Source: Lentisphaeria bacterium (GTDB lineage: Bacteria; Verrucomicrobiota; Lentisphaeria; Victivallales; UBA1829). Taken from it: 7,149 nucleotides of DNA. Numbering within the stretch: position 1 is the stretch's first letter; the number at the start of each line of letters is the position of its first letter. Positions 1-5,805 of this stretch are shown piece after piece. A program made the position numbers and the translations under genes. The notes under the pieces are model-generated. The model was not told the origin of the DNA. It was given only the letters and a program-made list of their open reading frames with translations, and ran no database searches. Location: positions 1 through 7,149 of the forward strand of contig JAFYBD010000082.1 in assembly GCA_017540385.1 (NCBI GenBank), in the 5' to 3' direction.

Positions 1-132
1 ATGGATTTTCAGCGTATGGGCAAAAAGGACAATGCAGAAAGATTTGAGCGTGGCTACCTGAAGGTAACCACCGAAAATCTTACCAGTTGGACTTTGTCCA
101 GACGCGAAAAGCCGCCGAAAACCAATTTTTAG
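1..132 (+). CDS. Possible small protein of 43 aa, or the tail of a longer frame
   Basis: An open frame runs from the ATG at the first base to a TAG at 130-132. The peptide starts MDFQRMGKKDNAERFERGY and ends KPPKTNF. It is charged, with no signal peptide, membrane segment or motif I recognise. Base and codon use (AAA, GAA, AGA, TTT, CTT) is more AT-rich than in the genes downstream. Nothing upstream is visible, so I cannot tell whether the first ATG is a real start with a ribosome binding site or an internal Met of a longer protein entering from the left. It may equally be non-coding. The function is unknown and the evidence weak. Confidence 0.22.
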   Translation: MDFQRMGKKDNAERFERGYLKVTTENLTSWTLSRREKPPKTNF

Positions 133-174
133 AGGTGCCCTTAATATATCGCGAAAATGTGAAAAAGCAATCTC

Positions 175-258
175 CGCGGGGGAAAAGGTCCCGGGAAAGG
201 ACATGGTGCGCCGGGGCGTCAATCAGCCCCCGCGAAACGAAAAATCCCCTGCCTCGCG
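175..258 (+). other. Leader with competing inverted repeats
   Basis: The 213-base gap 133-345 before the first membrane-protein gene holds overlapping self-complementary segments. CGCGGGGG (175-182) is the perfect complement of CCCCCGCG (227-234). The same right arm can instead pair locally with CGGGG (212-216), extended by CG at 209-210 past a bulged C, leaving an 11-base loop. Bases 231-235 (CGCGA) can also pair with TCGCG (254-258), which lies just before a run of six T at 263-268. A further small hairpin is GTCC (188-191) with GGAC (199-202). Mutually exclusive pairing like this is seen in attenuators and riboswitches. In GC-rich DNA it also arises by chance, and no known riboswitch class is recognisable. 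It would matter only if transcription starts upstream of about position 175. Confidence 0.25.
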
Positions 259-279
259 TCCATTTTTTATCATTTCGGT

Positions 280-307
280 TTGTCTTTTTCTGTTTTCGGT
301 GTATGTT
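280..307 (+). promoter_or_regulatory. Weak sigma70-like promoter candidate for the 346 gene
   Basis: TTGTCT (280-285) and TATGTT (302-307) are separated by 16 bases, and each matches 4 of 6 positions of the sigma70 consensus. They lie in a T-rich stretch that stands out from the GC-rich surroundings. Transcription would begin near 314, giving a leader of about 30 bases and leaving out the inverted repeats upstream. This is a consensus match only. Confidence 0.3.
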
Positions 308-330
308 ATTTCTTCAATGTTTTTTCCCCG

Positions 331-335
331 AAAGG
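331..335 (+). promoter_or_regulatory. Ribosome binding site that fixes the start at 346
   Basis: AAAGG lies 10 bases before the ATG at 346. The frame is open back to a TTG at 280, but no other in-frame ATG exists in that stretch and no comparable purine run precedes the TTG. The short leader with AAAGG supports starting at 346, which also puts a hydrophobic helix at the N-terminus. Confidence 0.55.
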
Positions 336-345
336 TATTTTCACC

Positions 346-1143
346 ATGTTGACTCTTCTGATCTCGCTGCTCGCAGCGTTCCTCGTCGGTGCCGTGTCCT
401 ACAGCGGACTCCCGACTTCCGCCGTCATCGTCATGATGACTCTGGTCTTCCTCATCTGCCACGTCGCCATCTCCCTCGTCCTGAGGGTGCAGTCGAAGAA
501 GATCAACGCGAAGCTCCAGGCCATGATGCTGGAAATCCAGCAGAAACTCATGGGCATGCAGAACCGCATGATGCACCGCCCCATGGGCAGCCCGAAACAG
601 ATGATGCAGATGCTGGAACGCGAGCAGAACGCCGGGCTCGAACGCATGATCGCCGCGCTCGACATGTACAAGCCGCTTTACAAGTGGAGCTTCCTCATGA
701 AGCGCCAGGTGAACACCATGAAGATGGCGTTCCTCTTCCAGCAGAAGAAATTCGACGAAGTCGACAAGCTGCTCCCGCACTGCCTGATCTTCGACGCGCA
801 GAGCGTGACGATCAAGATGGTCCGCATGTTCAAGAACAACGATCCGAAGCTCGACAAGTTCTTCCGCCGCCGCGGCCGCAGATTCAAGGGCGACAACGCC
901 GTCATCCCCTACGCCGCGTACTCCTGGATGCTCGTGAAGCAGGACCGGATCGAGGACGCCATCGCCACGCTCACCGAAGCCCGCAAGCAAACCTCCAACG
1001 AGATACTCGAGCGCAACCGCGAAATGCTCCTGAACGGCAAGGTCAAGCAGTTCTCCAACGCGCCCCTCGCCGAAACCTGGTACGCGCTCCAGCTCGAAGA
1101 GCCGAAGCAGCCGAAGGTCCAGCAGGCCGTCCGCTACCGCTGA
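346..1143 (+). CDS. Methionine-rich membrane protein with TPR-like C-terminal region
   Basis: This 265-aa protein of unknown function should sit in the inner membrane. Residues 2-19 and 24-46 are two hydrophobic helices joined by a short SGLP turn. The basic stretch right after the second helix (RVQSKK, 47-52) suggests a cytoplasmic body. Residues 50-107 are helical and very rich in methionine: ten Met fall between 60 and 89, and about 22 occur in the whole protein. The later part is helical and basic, with a FFRRRGRR patch at 172-179. At 189-213 there is a segment spaced like a TPR helix pair (YAAYSWMLVKQDRIEDAIAT), so a TPR-type repeat is likely but single and degenerate. The stop is 28 bases before the Minf_1886-family gene, and both probably share a transcript. 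Possible roles are protein-protein scaffolding at the membrane or, through the Met-rich helix, binding of a hydrophobic peptide or a soft metal. Both are inference. No enzyme motif is visible. Confidence 0.85.
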   Translation: MLTLLISLLAAFLVGAVSYSGLPTSAVIVMMTLVFLICHVAISLVLRVQSKKINAKLQAMMLEIQQKLMGMQNRMMHRPMGSPKQMMQMLEREQNAGLERMIAALDMYKPLYKWSFLMKRQVNTMKMAFLFQQKKFDEVDKLLPHCLIFDAQSVTIKMVRMFKNNDPKLDKFFRRRGRRFKGDNAVIPYAAYSWMLVKQDRIEDAIATLTEARKQTSNEILERNREMLLNGKVKQFSNAPLAETWYALQLEEPKQPKVQQAVRYR

Positions 1144-1171
1144 GCCGCGTCCACCCGCGCCGGAGACCGCC

Positions 1172-1615
1172 ATGGAAGACATCGAATGGAAAGACTCGCT
1201 CGTCCGGATCCTCGAACGCGATCCGCGTTACGACGCGCACGCCTATCTCTTCCTGAACAACGCGGTCTCCTACACCGTGAACAAGCTCAGCAAGCAGGGT
1301 CGTCCGCTCGGCGTCCGGCACGTGACCGGCGCACAGCTGATCCAGGGCCTGCTCGAATACGCCGTCAGCACCTACACATTCCTCGCCCCGGACATGCTCC
1401 GCTACTGGAACATCCTCAGCGGACGCGACGCCGGGAACATCGTCTACAACCTCATCGACGAGGGCGTGCTCTCGGCCGGTCCGAACGACCGCATCGAGGA
1501 TTTCGACTGCGTCCCCGATCTCATCTACGTGGCGCAGGAGATCGTCCGGCGCAGCTTCGGCTCCCGCACGGAACCCGTCGGCTCCACGGACCCGCTCCCG
1601 GTCATCGACGCATGA
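1172..1615 (+). CDS. Minf_1886 family protein (PVC-restricted, function unknown)
   Basis: This is a soluble 147-aa protein with no signal peptide or membrane segment. It matches what I know of the Minf_1886 family (TIGR04138), which is largely confined to Planctomycetes and Verrucomicrobia and has no established function. The characteristic pieces appear in order: an N-terminal RDPRYDAHAYLFLNNAV block (16-32), RHVTGAQLIQGLLEYA (48-63), LRYWNI (75-80), GNIVYNLIDEGVLS (87-100), and an acidic DRIEDFD segment (105-111) that normally closes the conserved core. The remaining 35 or so residues are a variable tail. The ATG is preceded by GGAG at 1162-1165 with a 6-base spacer. It lies 28 bases after the membrane-protein gene and ends in an ATGA overlap with a 27-codon frame leading to the M16 peptidase gene, so it is the middle gene of a probable operon. 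The family call comes from memory of the pattern, not from a search. Confidence 0.85.
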   Translation: MEDIEWKDSLVRILERDPRYDAHAYLFLNNAVSYTVNKLSKQGRPLGVRHVTGAQLIQGLLEYAVSTYTFLAPDMLRYWNILSGRDAGNIVYNLIDEGVLSAGPNDRIEDFDCVPDLIYVAQEIVRRSFGSRTEPVGSTDPLPVIDA

Positions 1616-1695
1616 CGACCCCCTCCCCGGCCAAGCTCAAGCGTCCGCACTCCCGCACCGTCCATTCACGCCCGCAAACGGAAACGACACCATGA
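1612..1695 (+). CDS. 27-codon bridging frame with ATGA overlaps at both ends
   Basis: The ATG at 1612 overlaps the TGA stop of the Minf_1886-family gene (ATGA, 1612-1615). The frame reads 27 codons and stops at TGA 1693-1695, which overlaps the ATG of the peptidase gene in the same way (ATGA, 1692-1695). The peptide is short, basic and rich in Pro, Thr and Ser (begins MTTPSPAKLKRPHS), with no recognisable domain. The peptidase start has only a weak purine stretch (GGAAA, 1680-1684), and the mini-frame itself has no clear ribosome binding site. The arrangement would therefore suit translational coupling, with ribosomes re-initiating from gene to gene. It could also be an untranslated 76-base spacer that happens to be open in this frame. 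Confidence 0.3.
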   Translation: MTTPSPAKLKRPHSRTVHSRPQTETTP

Positions 1696-4280
1696 AATCC
1701 GAACCCGCCCTCCCCCTGCTCGACTCCATCACCGAACACCGCCTCGAAAACGGCGCCCGCGTCTTCCTCTGCCCCATGCCCGCCGCACGGACCGTCAGCT
1801 GCGACGTCTGCGTGAATACCGGAAGCGCGTTCGAGGGGCCCGACCTCGGGAGCGGCCTGTCGCATTTCCTCGAGCACATGATGTTCAGCGGCACGAAGAG
1901 CTTCCCCGGCCACACCGAGATCGCCGACCGCGTGAACGACCTCGGCGGCAACCTCAACGCATTCACCAGCCAGGACCAGACGTTCTACTACATCAACCTC
2001 CCATCCGCGAACGCCGTCGACGGCGTCCGCATGCTGACCTCCATGATGTCCGAACCGCTCTTCCCCGCCGACGAATTCGCCCGCGAGAAGGACGTGATCC
2101 TGAACGAGAGCCGCATGCGCCTCGACAATCCACGTCTCGGCGTCTACGAGAATATGATGGCCGAGCTCTTCCGCGGCAGCCCGTACCGCGTGCCGATCAT
2201 CGGCTACGACCGCATGCTCGGCGCGGTCACGCGCGAACAGATGGCCGCCTATCACGCCCGGAGGTACACGCCCGAACGCATGACGTTCTTCGTGGCCGGC
2301 AGGTTCGACGCCGACGCCGTGATGAAGGAATTCCGCAGGAGTTTCGAGCGCTGGCAGCCCGCGTTTTTCAACGACGACCCCCTGCCGCGCCCCGTTCAGC
2401 GCACCGGCCGCCGCACCGTGGACCTGACCTGGAAGGACACCCTCGCGTATCTCGCCTTCGGCTGGCAGCTGCATGACCTCACGCCCGAACAGAACGCCAT
2501 CCTGCGCGTGCTGGCGTTCCTCTTCGACGACGAATCCGGGCGCGTCTACCGTACGCTCCATATCGAAAAGGGCCTCGTGTCCGGCTCCTGGGCCGACTAC
2601 CTGATGTTTCAGGACGGCACGGGCTTCTTCTTCACCGCGCTCGAGGGCGACCCGAAACTGCTCGGACAGGTTCAGACCGCGTTCGAAGCCGTGCTCCGCG
2701 ACTTCGAGGCGCATCCGGTCACGAAACGCGAGATCGTCCGCGCCCGCGCCGCCGTGGAGAGCGAAATCCTCAGCCGGTTCGAGACCCCGGGCGACTTCGC
2801 CGGGCTCATTTCGGGGTCCGTCCGCCTCACCGGCGGCTACGACCTGAAATCCGTGCTGCGCGACCTCGACGCTGTCACCCCGGACGCCGTGACCGCATTG
2901 CTCCGTTCCACGCTGAACCCGGATCACATGACCTGCGTCCGCATGACGCCGCCGGACGAATCCGCCGCGAAGAAGGCGAATCGCAGGACCGCCGCGCCGC
3001 CTCAGCCGCGCCCGGCCGTGACGGTCTCGAAATCCGGCCAGACGGTCGTCCTGCTGGAAGACGCTTCCCGCACGATGGCGGAGATCACGCTCGTCCTGCC
3101 CTGTGCGGCGGCCTTCGAATCCGCCCGCGAAAGCATGTTCTCGCGCCTCGTTTCCGAGACCGTCTTCTGCGGCGCGGGGCGTTACGACGAGGTCAAGCTC
3201 GCAGAATATCTCGCCGACTACGCCATCGCCGCCGACTGCACGGCCGGAAACAATTCCATGTTCCTCTCGCTTCAGTTCCCCCTCGGGAGCTTCGGCCCCG
3301 CGGTGAAAGCCGCGGCCATGCTCGCTGGCGAACCGATGTTCCCCGCCGACGCCGTCGAACGCGAGAAGGAGAACCTGATCCGCGAGCTCGAAAGCGGCCT
3401 CCTGCAGCCCGATTCCGTGGCGTTCGCACGCCTCAAACAGCACCTCTTCGGCACGGACCACCCCTACGGCCGCAGCCCGGAGGATTCCATCCGCGCGCTG
3501 AAAGCCGTCACGGCCGGTTCGCTCGCGAAATTCTACCGCGCGAAAGCCATGGCCGCCCGCGCCGTCTGCGTGGCGTTCTCGGGCGCGATCCCTGCTCGGA
3601 AAGCCCATGCCGCGGCGAACGAGATCTTCGCCTCGGGCAACTGGAAATCGCCCGCGCCGAAACGTCCCGCCGCGCCTGAAACGCCCGCCCCAGCCGACCT
3701 CGAATACCCCCTCGACCAGCGCAATCAGGCCGCAGTCGTCTGCGGGTTCAGTTCCTGCGGCGTCGAGGCCGCCGACCTCGCGTGGGACCTGGCGCTGAAC
3801 ACGGAGAACGGCATGTCGTCGCGGCTCTTCAAGACCGTCCGGGGCGAAAAAGGGCTCGCCTACTGGACCGGATTCCTCCGCATGTACGGATTCGGCGCGG
3901 GGCTGTCCGCGTTCGCGGCTTCGACCTCGGACGACCGCACGGCCGAGGTCCGGGAGCTGCTGCTCGACGAATTCCGACGTCTCGCCTCGGGCGGGATCGG
4001 GCGGGACGAATTCGATGCCGCGCTGGCCGCACGCAAATACGCGTTCGACGCAGCTCCCTCGGGTTCGCTCGCGAAACAGGCCGCGCTGGAGCAGTACCTG
4101 ACCGGGGACGCGCTCCGGCCGTGGGAACGCCGCGAGGAGCTGGAAGGGCTCCGGCTCGCGGACATGAACCGCCGCCTGAAACGCGATTTGAAGGGCGTGA
4201 AGCCCTCCACCCTGATCGTCCTGGCGAACGGCAAGACGACGACGGAAAAACGCGCCGCGAAACGATCCGGAAAGCGCTGA
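1692..4280 (+). CDS. M16 family zinc metallopeptidase, two-domain (pitrilysin/insulinase type)
   Basis: This 862-aa protein hydrolyses peptides with a zinc ion held by an inverted HxxEH motif. The N-terminal half (about 1-422) has H58-F-L-E61-H62, and the third zinc ligand is E139, 77 residues after H62, the spacing known from pitrilysin. E132 matches that family's second conserved Glu. GGNLNAFTSQDQTFYY (85-100) and the RGSPYRVPIIGYD block are also family hallmarks. A Pro/Ala/Lys-rich linker (423-442) joins the C-terminal half, where HxxEH is replaced (R485, S488, E489), so this half should not bind zinc. It keeps the conserved Arg/Tyr pair of M16 C-terminal domains (R717 and Y724, in RGEKGLAY), which supports a complete, closing two-half chamber. 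There is no signal peptide, so a cytosolic role in clearing peptides is most likely; the substrate is unknown. The C-terminus is a short basic tail (KRAAKRSGKR). The start has a weak ribosome binding site and may depend on coupling to the frame upstream. It ends 193 bases before the lipoprotein gene. Confidence 0.93.
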   Translation: MKSEPALPLLDSITEHRLENGARVFLCPMPAARTVSCDVCVNTGSAFEGPDLGSGLSHFLEHMMFSGTKSFPGHTEIADRVNDLGGNLNAFTSQDQTFYYINLPSANAVDGVRMLTSMMSEPLFPADEFAREKDVILNESRMRLDNPRLGVYENMMAELFRGSPYRVPIIGYDRMLGAVTREQMAAYHARRYTPERMTFFVAGRFDADAVMKEFRRSFERWQPAFFNDDPLPRPVQRTGRRTVDLTWKDTLAYLAFGWQLHDLTPEQNAILRVLAFLFDDESGRVYRTLHIEKGLVSGSWADYLMFQDGTGFFFTALEGDPKLLGQVQTAFEAVLRDFEAHPVTKREIVRARAAVESEILSRFETPGDFAGLISGSVRLTGGYDLKSVLRDLDAVTPDAVTALLRSTLNPDHMTCVRMTPPDESAAKKANRRTAAPPQPRPAVTVSKSGQTVVLLEDASRTMAEITLVLPCAAAFESARESMFSRLVSETVFCGAGRYDEVKLAEYLADYAIAADCTAGNNSMFLSLQFPLGSFGPAVKAAAMLAGEPMFPADAVEREKENLIRELESGLLQPDSVAFARLKQHLFGTDHPYGRSPEDSIRALKAVTAGSLAKFYRAKAMAARAVCVAFSGAIPARKAHAAANEIFASGNWKSPAPKRPAAPETPAPADLEYPLDQRNQAAVVCGFSSCGVEAADLAWDLALNTENGMSSRLFKTVRGEKGLAYWTGFLRMYGFGAGLSAFAASTSDDRTAEVRELLLDEFRRLASGGIGRDEFDAALAARKYAFDAAPSGSLAKQAALEQYLTGDALRPWERREELEGLRLADMNRRLKRDLKGVKPSTLIVLANGKTTTEKRAAKRSGKR

Positions 4281-4331
4281 CGGACCATTTTTCCGCGCGT
4301 ATCACCCCCGCGCCGTCAAAAATCCGGAAAA

Positions 4332-4354
4332 AAGTCTCAAAAAAAACGAGACTT
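4332..4354. terminator. Perfect 7-bp inverted repeat with A8 loop
   Basis: AAGTCTC (4332-4338) and GAGACTT (4348-4354) pair perfectly around a 9-base loop, AAAAAAAAC. It lies 52 bases after the peptidase stop and just before the promoter candidate. On the plus strand no T run follows, so it would be a poor terminator for the peptidase transcript. Read on the minus strand, the stem is followed by an unbroken run of T, the shape of an intrinsic terminator, yet no minus-strand gene is visible to use it. It may act as a 3'-end stabilising hairpin or as an insulator. Confidence 0.35.
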
Positions 4355-4357
4355 CAT

Positions 4358-4385
4358 TTGAATTCTCGGCTTTTTGTCTTAAAAT
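4358..4385 (+). promoter_or_regulatory. Sigma70-like promoter candidate for the LysM lipoprotein gene
   Basis: TTGAAT (4358-4363, 4 of 6) and TAAAAT (4380-4385, 5 of 6) are separated by 16 bases in the only strongly AT-rich stretch between the two large genes. Transcription from about 4392 would give a leader of roughly 80 bases ending in a good GGAGG at 4459-4463, 10 bases before the ATG at 4474. It would make the lipoprotein gene independent of the three genes upstream. A second TTGACG at 4427 lacks a good -10 partner. Confidence 0.45.
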
Positions 4386-4473
4386 ATATGTTGTGTTCTT
4401 TTTTTCCATCGGGGCACTTCGTTTCTTTGACGTATTCTAAGTTCAAATAACTTTTTTCGGAGGTCTTACCAGT

Positions 4474-5739
4474 ATGAAAGCCACGTTCCGCATCGTCACT
4501 CCCGCGGCAGCCGTCTCCGCAGCGGCCGCTGCACTTCTCCTGACCGGCTGCGCCGACAAACCCGTTCGCGTCCCCGGCGGCGCGTTCTACGATGAGCCCT
4601 ATCAGGGCGGATCCGGAACGACGTCCCAGGCGCAGACTCAGCCCGTTTCCGCGGGCGAAGAGGAAATCGTCGAGACCGAAATCATCTACATCGAGAACGA
4701 CGTGCCGGTGGGACCGGTCGAGAACGACGTCGAATCCGCAGGTCAGTCCCAGGCCGGGTCGCAGCAGGTCCAGGACCGGCAGCCCGAAGTCAAGCCGGTC
4801 GAAACCGCGAAGAGCAACGTCCCCGAAGGCTCCGTGGAGTACAAGGTCGTGAAGGGCGACACGCTGTGGGGCATCGGCATGGTGTACGGCGTCTCCGTGC
4901 AGCGTCTCGCCGAGATCAACGGCATCGACGAGAAGGCTCCGCTGAGGGTCGGCCAGGTCCTCATGATCCCGCCGGATGCTAAGAACGCCGTCGGCAAGCC
5001 GATCCCGCAGAAGAAGACCGAAACCAAGCCCGCGACCACCACCCCCGCCAAGCCCGCCGACAATACGAAGAAGACCACGACCTCCGTCTCGGCGAAACCC
5101 ATCGCGAAGGAAGGCGAATCCCTGTACGTCGTGAAGAGCGGCGACAGCCTGAGCGTGATCGCGCAGCGCCACCACGTGAAGCTCGCCGACCTCATCGCGG
5201 CAAACAAGATCGATCCGAAGGCCACGCTCCGCATCGGCCAGACGCTCGTGATCCCGGCGGCATCCGCGTCCGCCGCGTCCTCGACCAAGACGTCCGCCGC
5301 GACGACTTCGACCACCACGAAGCCCGCCACCACGACGAAACCCGCCGATACGACGAAACCCGCGACCACGACGCCCGCCACCACCACGACGAAACCCGCC
5401 GACACGACGAAACCCGCGACCACCACGCCCGCCAGGGGCGGCGAAGGCACCGGCGGCGTCGTGGAACCCATCGGCGGTTCCTCCTCCGGCGTGACCGCTC
5501 CGGCGACCACCACCCCGGCCGCTTCCGCTTCCTCCGGCTCCTCGCTCCCGGCGCTCAATCCCGTTTCCGAGGTCCCGGACCTCGACGTGATCTCCGTCCC
5601 GATCGACTCCGAGCTGACGCTCGAGGAAGTCGCGAACATCCACGACCGCAATCTGCAGGACCTGATCCGGCTGAACCCCGACTTCAAGCCCGGACAGAAG
5701 ATCCCCGCGGGCACCACGGTCAGGATGCCGCTCTTCTGA
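4474..5739 (+). CDS. LysM-domain lipoprotein, peptidoglycan-binding
   Basis: This 421-aa envelope protein begins with a lipoprotein signal: MKATFRI, an Ala/Leu-rich core and the lipobox LLTGC, with lipidation at Cys26. The next residue is Ala, so an inner-membrane retention Asp is absent and the outer membrane is the likely site. Residues 62-87 are acidic. Two clear LysM domains, which bind glycan chains of peptidoglycan, lie at 123-167 (YKVVKGDTLWGIGMVYGVSV to VLMIPP) and 217-261 (LYVVKSGDSLSVIAQ to TLVIP). Residues 372-421 look like a third, degenerate LysM, with SELTLEEVANIHDRNLQDLI and a closing RMPLF but no YxVxxGD start. The linkers are rich in Thr, Pro, Ala and Lys, and one carries an 18-residue tandem repeat. 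No peptidase or amidase domain is present, so it is a binder, tether or structural protein rather than an enzyme. GGAGG at 4459-4463 supports the start. It appears to be monocistronic, with its own promoter candidate and a strong terminator. Confidence 0.92.
   Translation: MKATFRIVTPAAAVSAAAAALLLTGCADKPVRVPGGAFYDEPYQGGSGTTSQAQTQPVSAGEEEIVETEIIYIENDVPVGPVENDVESAGQSQAGSQQVQDRQPEVKPVETAKSNVPEGSVEYKVVKGDTLWGIGMVYGVSVQRLAEINGIDEKAPLRVGQVLMIPPDAKNAVGKPIPQKKTETKPATTTPAKPADNTKKTTTSVSAKPIAKEGESLYVVKSGDSLSVIAQRHHVKLADLIAANKIDPKATLRIGQTLVIPAASASAASSTKTSAATTSTTTKPATTTKPADTTKPATTTPATTTTKPADTTKPATTTPARGGEGTGGVVEPIGGSSSGVTAPATTTPAASASSGSSLPALNPVSEVPDLDVISVPIDSELTLEEVANIHDRNLQDLIRLNPDFKPGQKIPAGTTVRMPLF
5329..5433 (+). 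repeat. Tandem 54-bp repeat in the LysM linker
   Basis: Bases 5329-5379 and 5383-5433 are 51-base copies offset by 54 bases (18 codons). They differ at two positions (5349 T versus 5403 C, and 5370 G versus 5424 C). They encode two copies of an 18-residue unit beginning TTTKPADTTKPATTTPA. Shorter ACGACGAAACCCGC units recur within each copy. The flexible Thr/Pro/Lys spacer sits between the second LysM domain and the C-terminal region, where length changes by slippage would be tolerated. Confidence 0.85.
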
Positions 5740-5759
5740 GCACGACTCAAGTTCAAAAT

Positions 5760-5794
5760 GCGATCCGTAACCACCTTACGGGTCGCTTTTTTTT
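5760..5794 (+). terminator. Strong intrinsic terminator of the LysM gene
   Basis: An 11-bp stem (5760-5770 with 5776-5786; one G-U wobble, T5764 with G5782) closes a 5-base loop CCACC and is followed at once by eight T (5787-5794). It begins 20 bases after the lipoprotein stop codon. This is a textbook rho-independent terminator. Confidence 0.92.
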
Positions 5795-5799
5795 AAGGA
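5795..5799 (+). promoter_or_regulatory. Ribosome binding site directly after the terminator T tract
   Basis: AAGGA begins at the base after the terminator's last T and lies 6 bases before the ATG at 5806, fixing that start. No promoter fits between the terminator and the start. The messenger must therefore come from terminator read-through or from a promoter inside the lipoprotein gene. Confidence 0.65.
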
Positions 5800-5805
5800 C
5801 GTTTC

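Noticed and set aside
87..1256. Long alternative frames across the first membrane-protein gene on both strands
   Set aside because: They are rich in Arg, His and Pro, lack a sensible start, and overlap the frame at 346, which has a ribosome binding site and two membrane helices.
1602..3608. A 668-codon open frame on the minus strand, opposite the M16 gene
   Set aside because: It lies antisense to a gene with an unambiguous zinc-site motif. The translation is biased to Gly, Arg, Glu, His and Ala with no recognisable domain, as expected from the complement of GC-rich coding DNA.
4295..4313. GCGCG/CGCGC inverted repeat after the M16 stop as a terminator
   Set aside because: It has only five pairs, a loop of nine, and no T run following it.
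3782..4450. A 222-codon plus-strand frame overlapping the end of the M16 gene and the gap after it
   Set aside because: It is Arg-rich and out of frame with the M16 C-terminal domain, which carries the conserved Arg/Tyr pair. It extends into AT-rich promoter DNA without any supporting feature.
4439..4457. A small hairpin AAGTT/AACTT followed by T's just before the GGAGG of the LysM gene, resembling a terminator
   Set aside because: Five mostly A-U pairs are too weak for termination, and the position in the leader next to the ribosome binding site makes chance more likely.
4354..5643. A 429-codon minus-strand frame opposite the LysM gene, rich in Gly, Arg and Asp
   Set aside because: Its repetitive composition is a mirror of the Thr/Pro/Ala-rich lipoprotein linker, and it covers the intergenic promoter region. 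No domain is visible.
4439..5757. AAGTTCAAA occurring on both sides of the LysM gene (4439-4447 and 5749-5757), which might be target-site duplications
   Set aside because: Nine AT-rich bases can recur by chance. There are no terminal inverted repeats or transposase, and the gene's base composition matches its neighbours.
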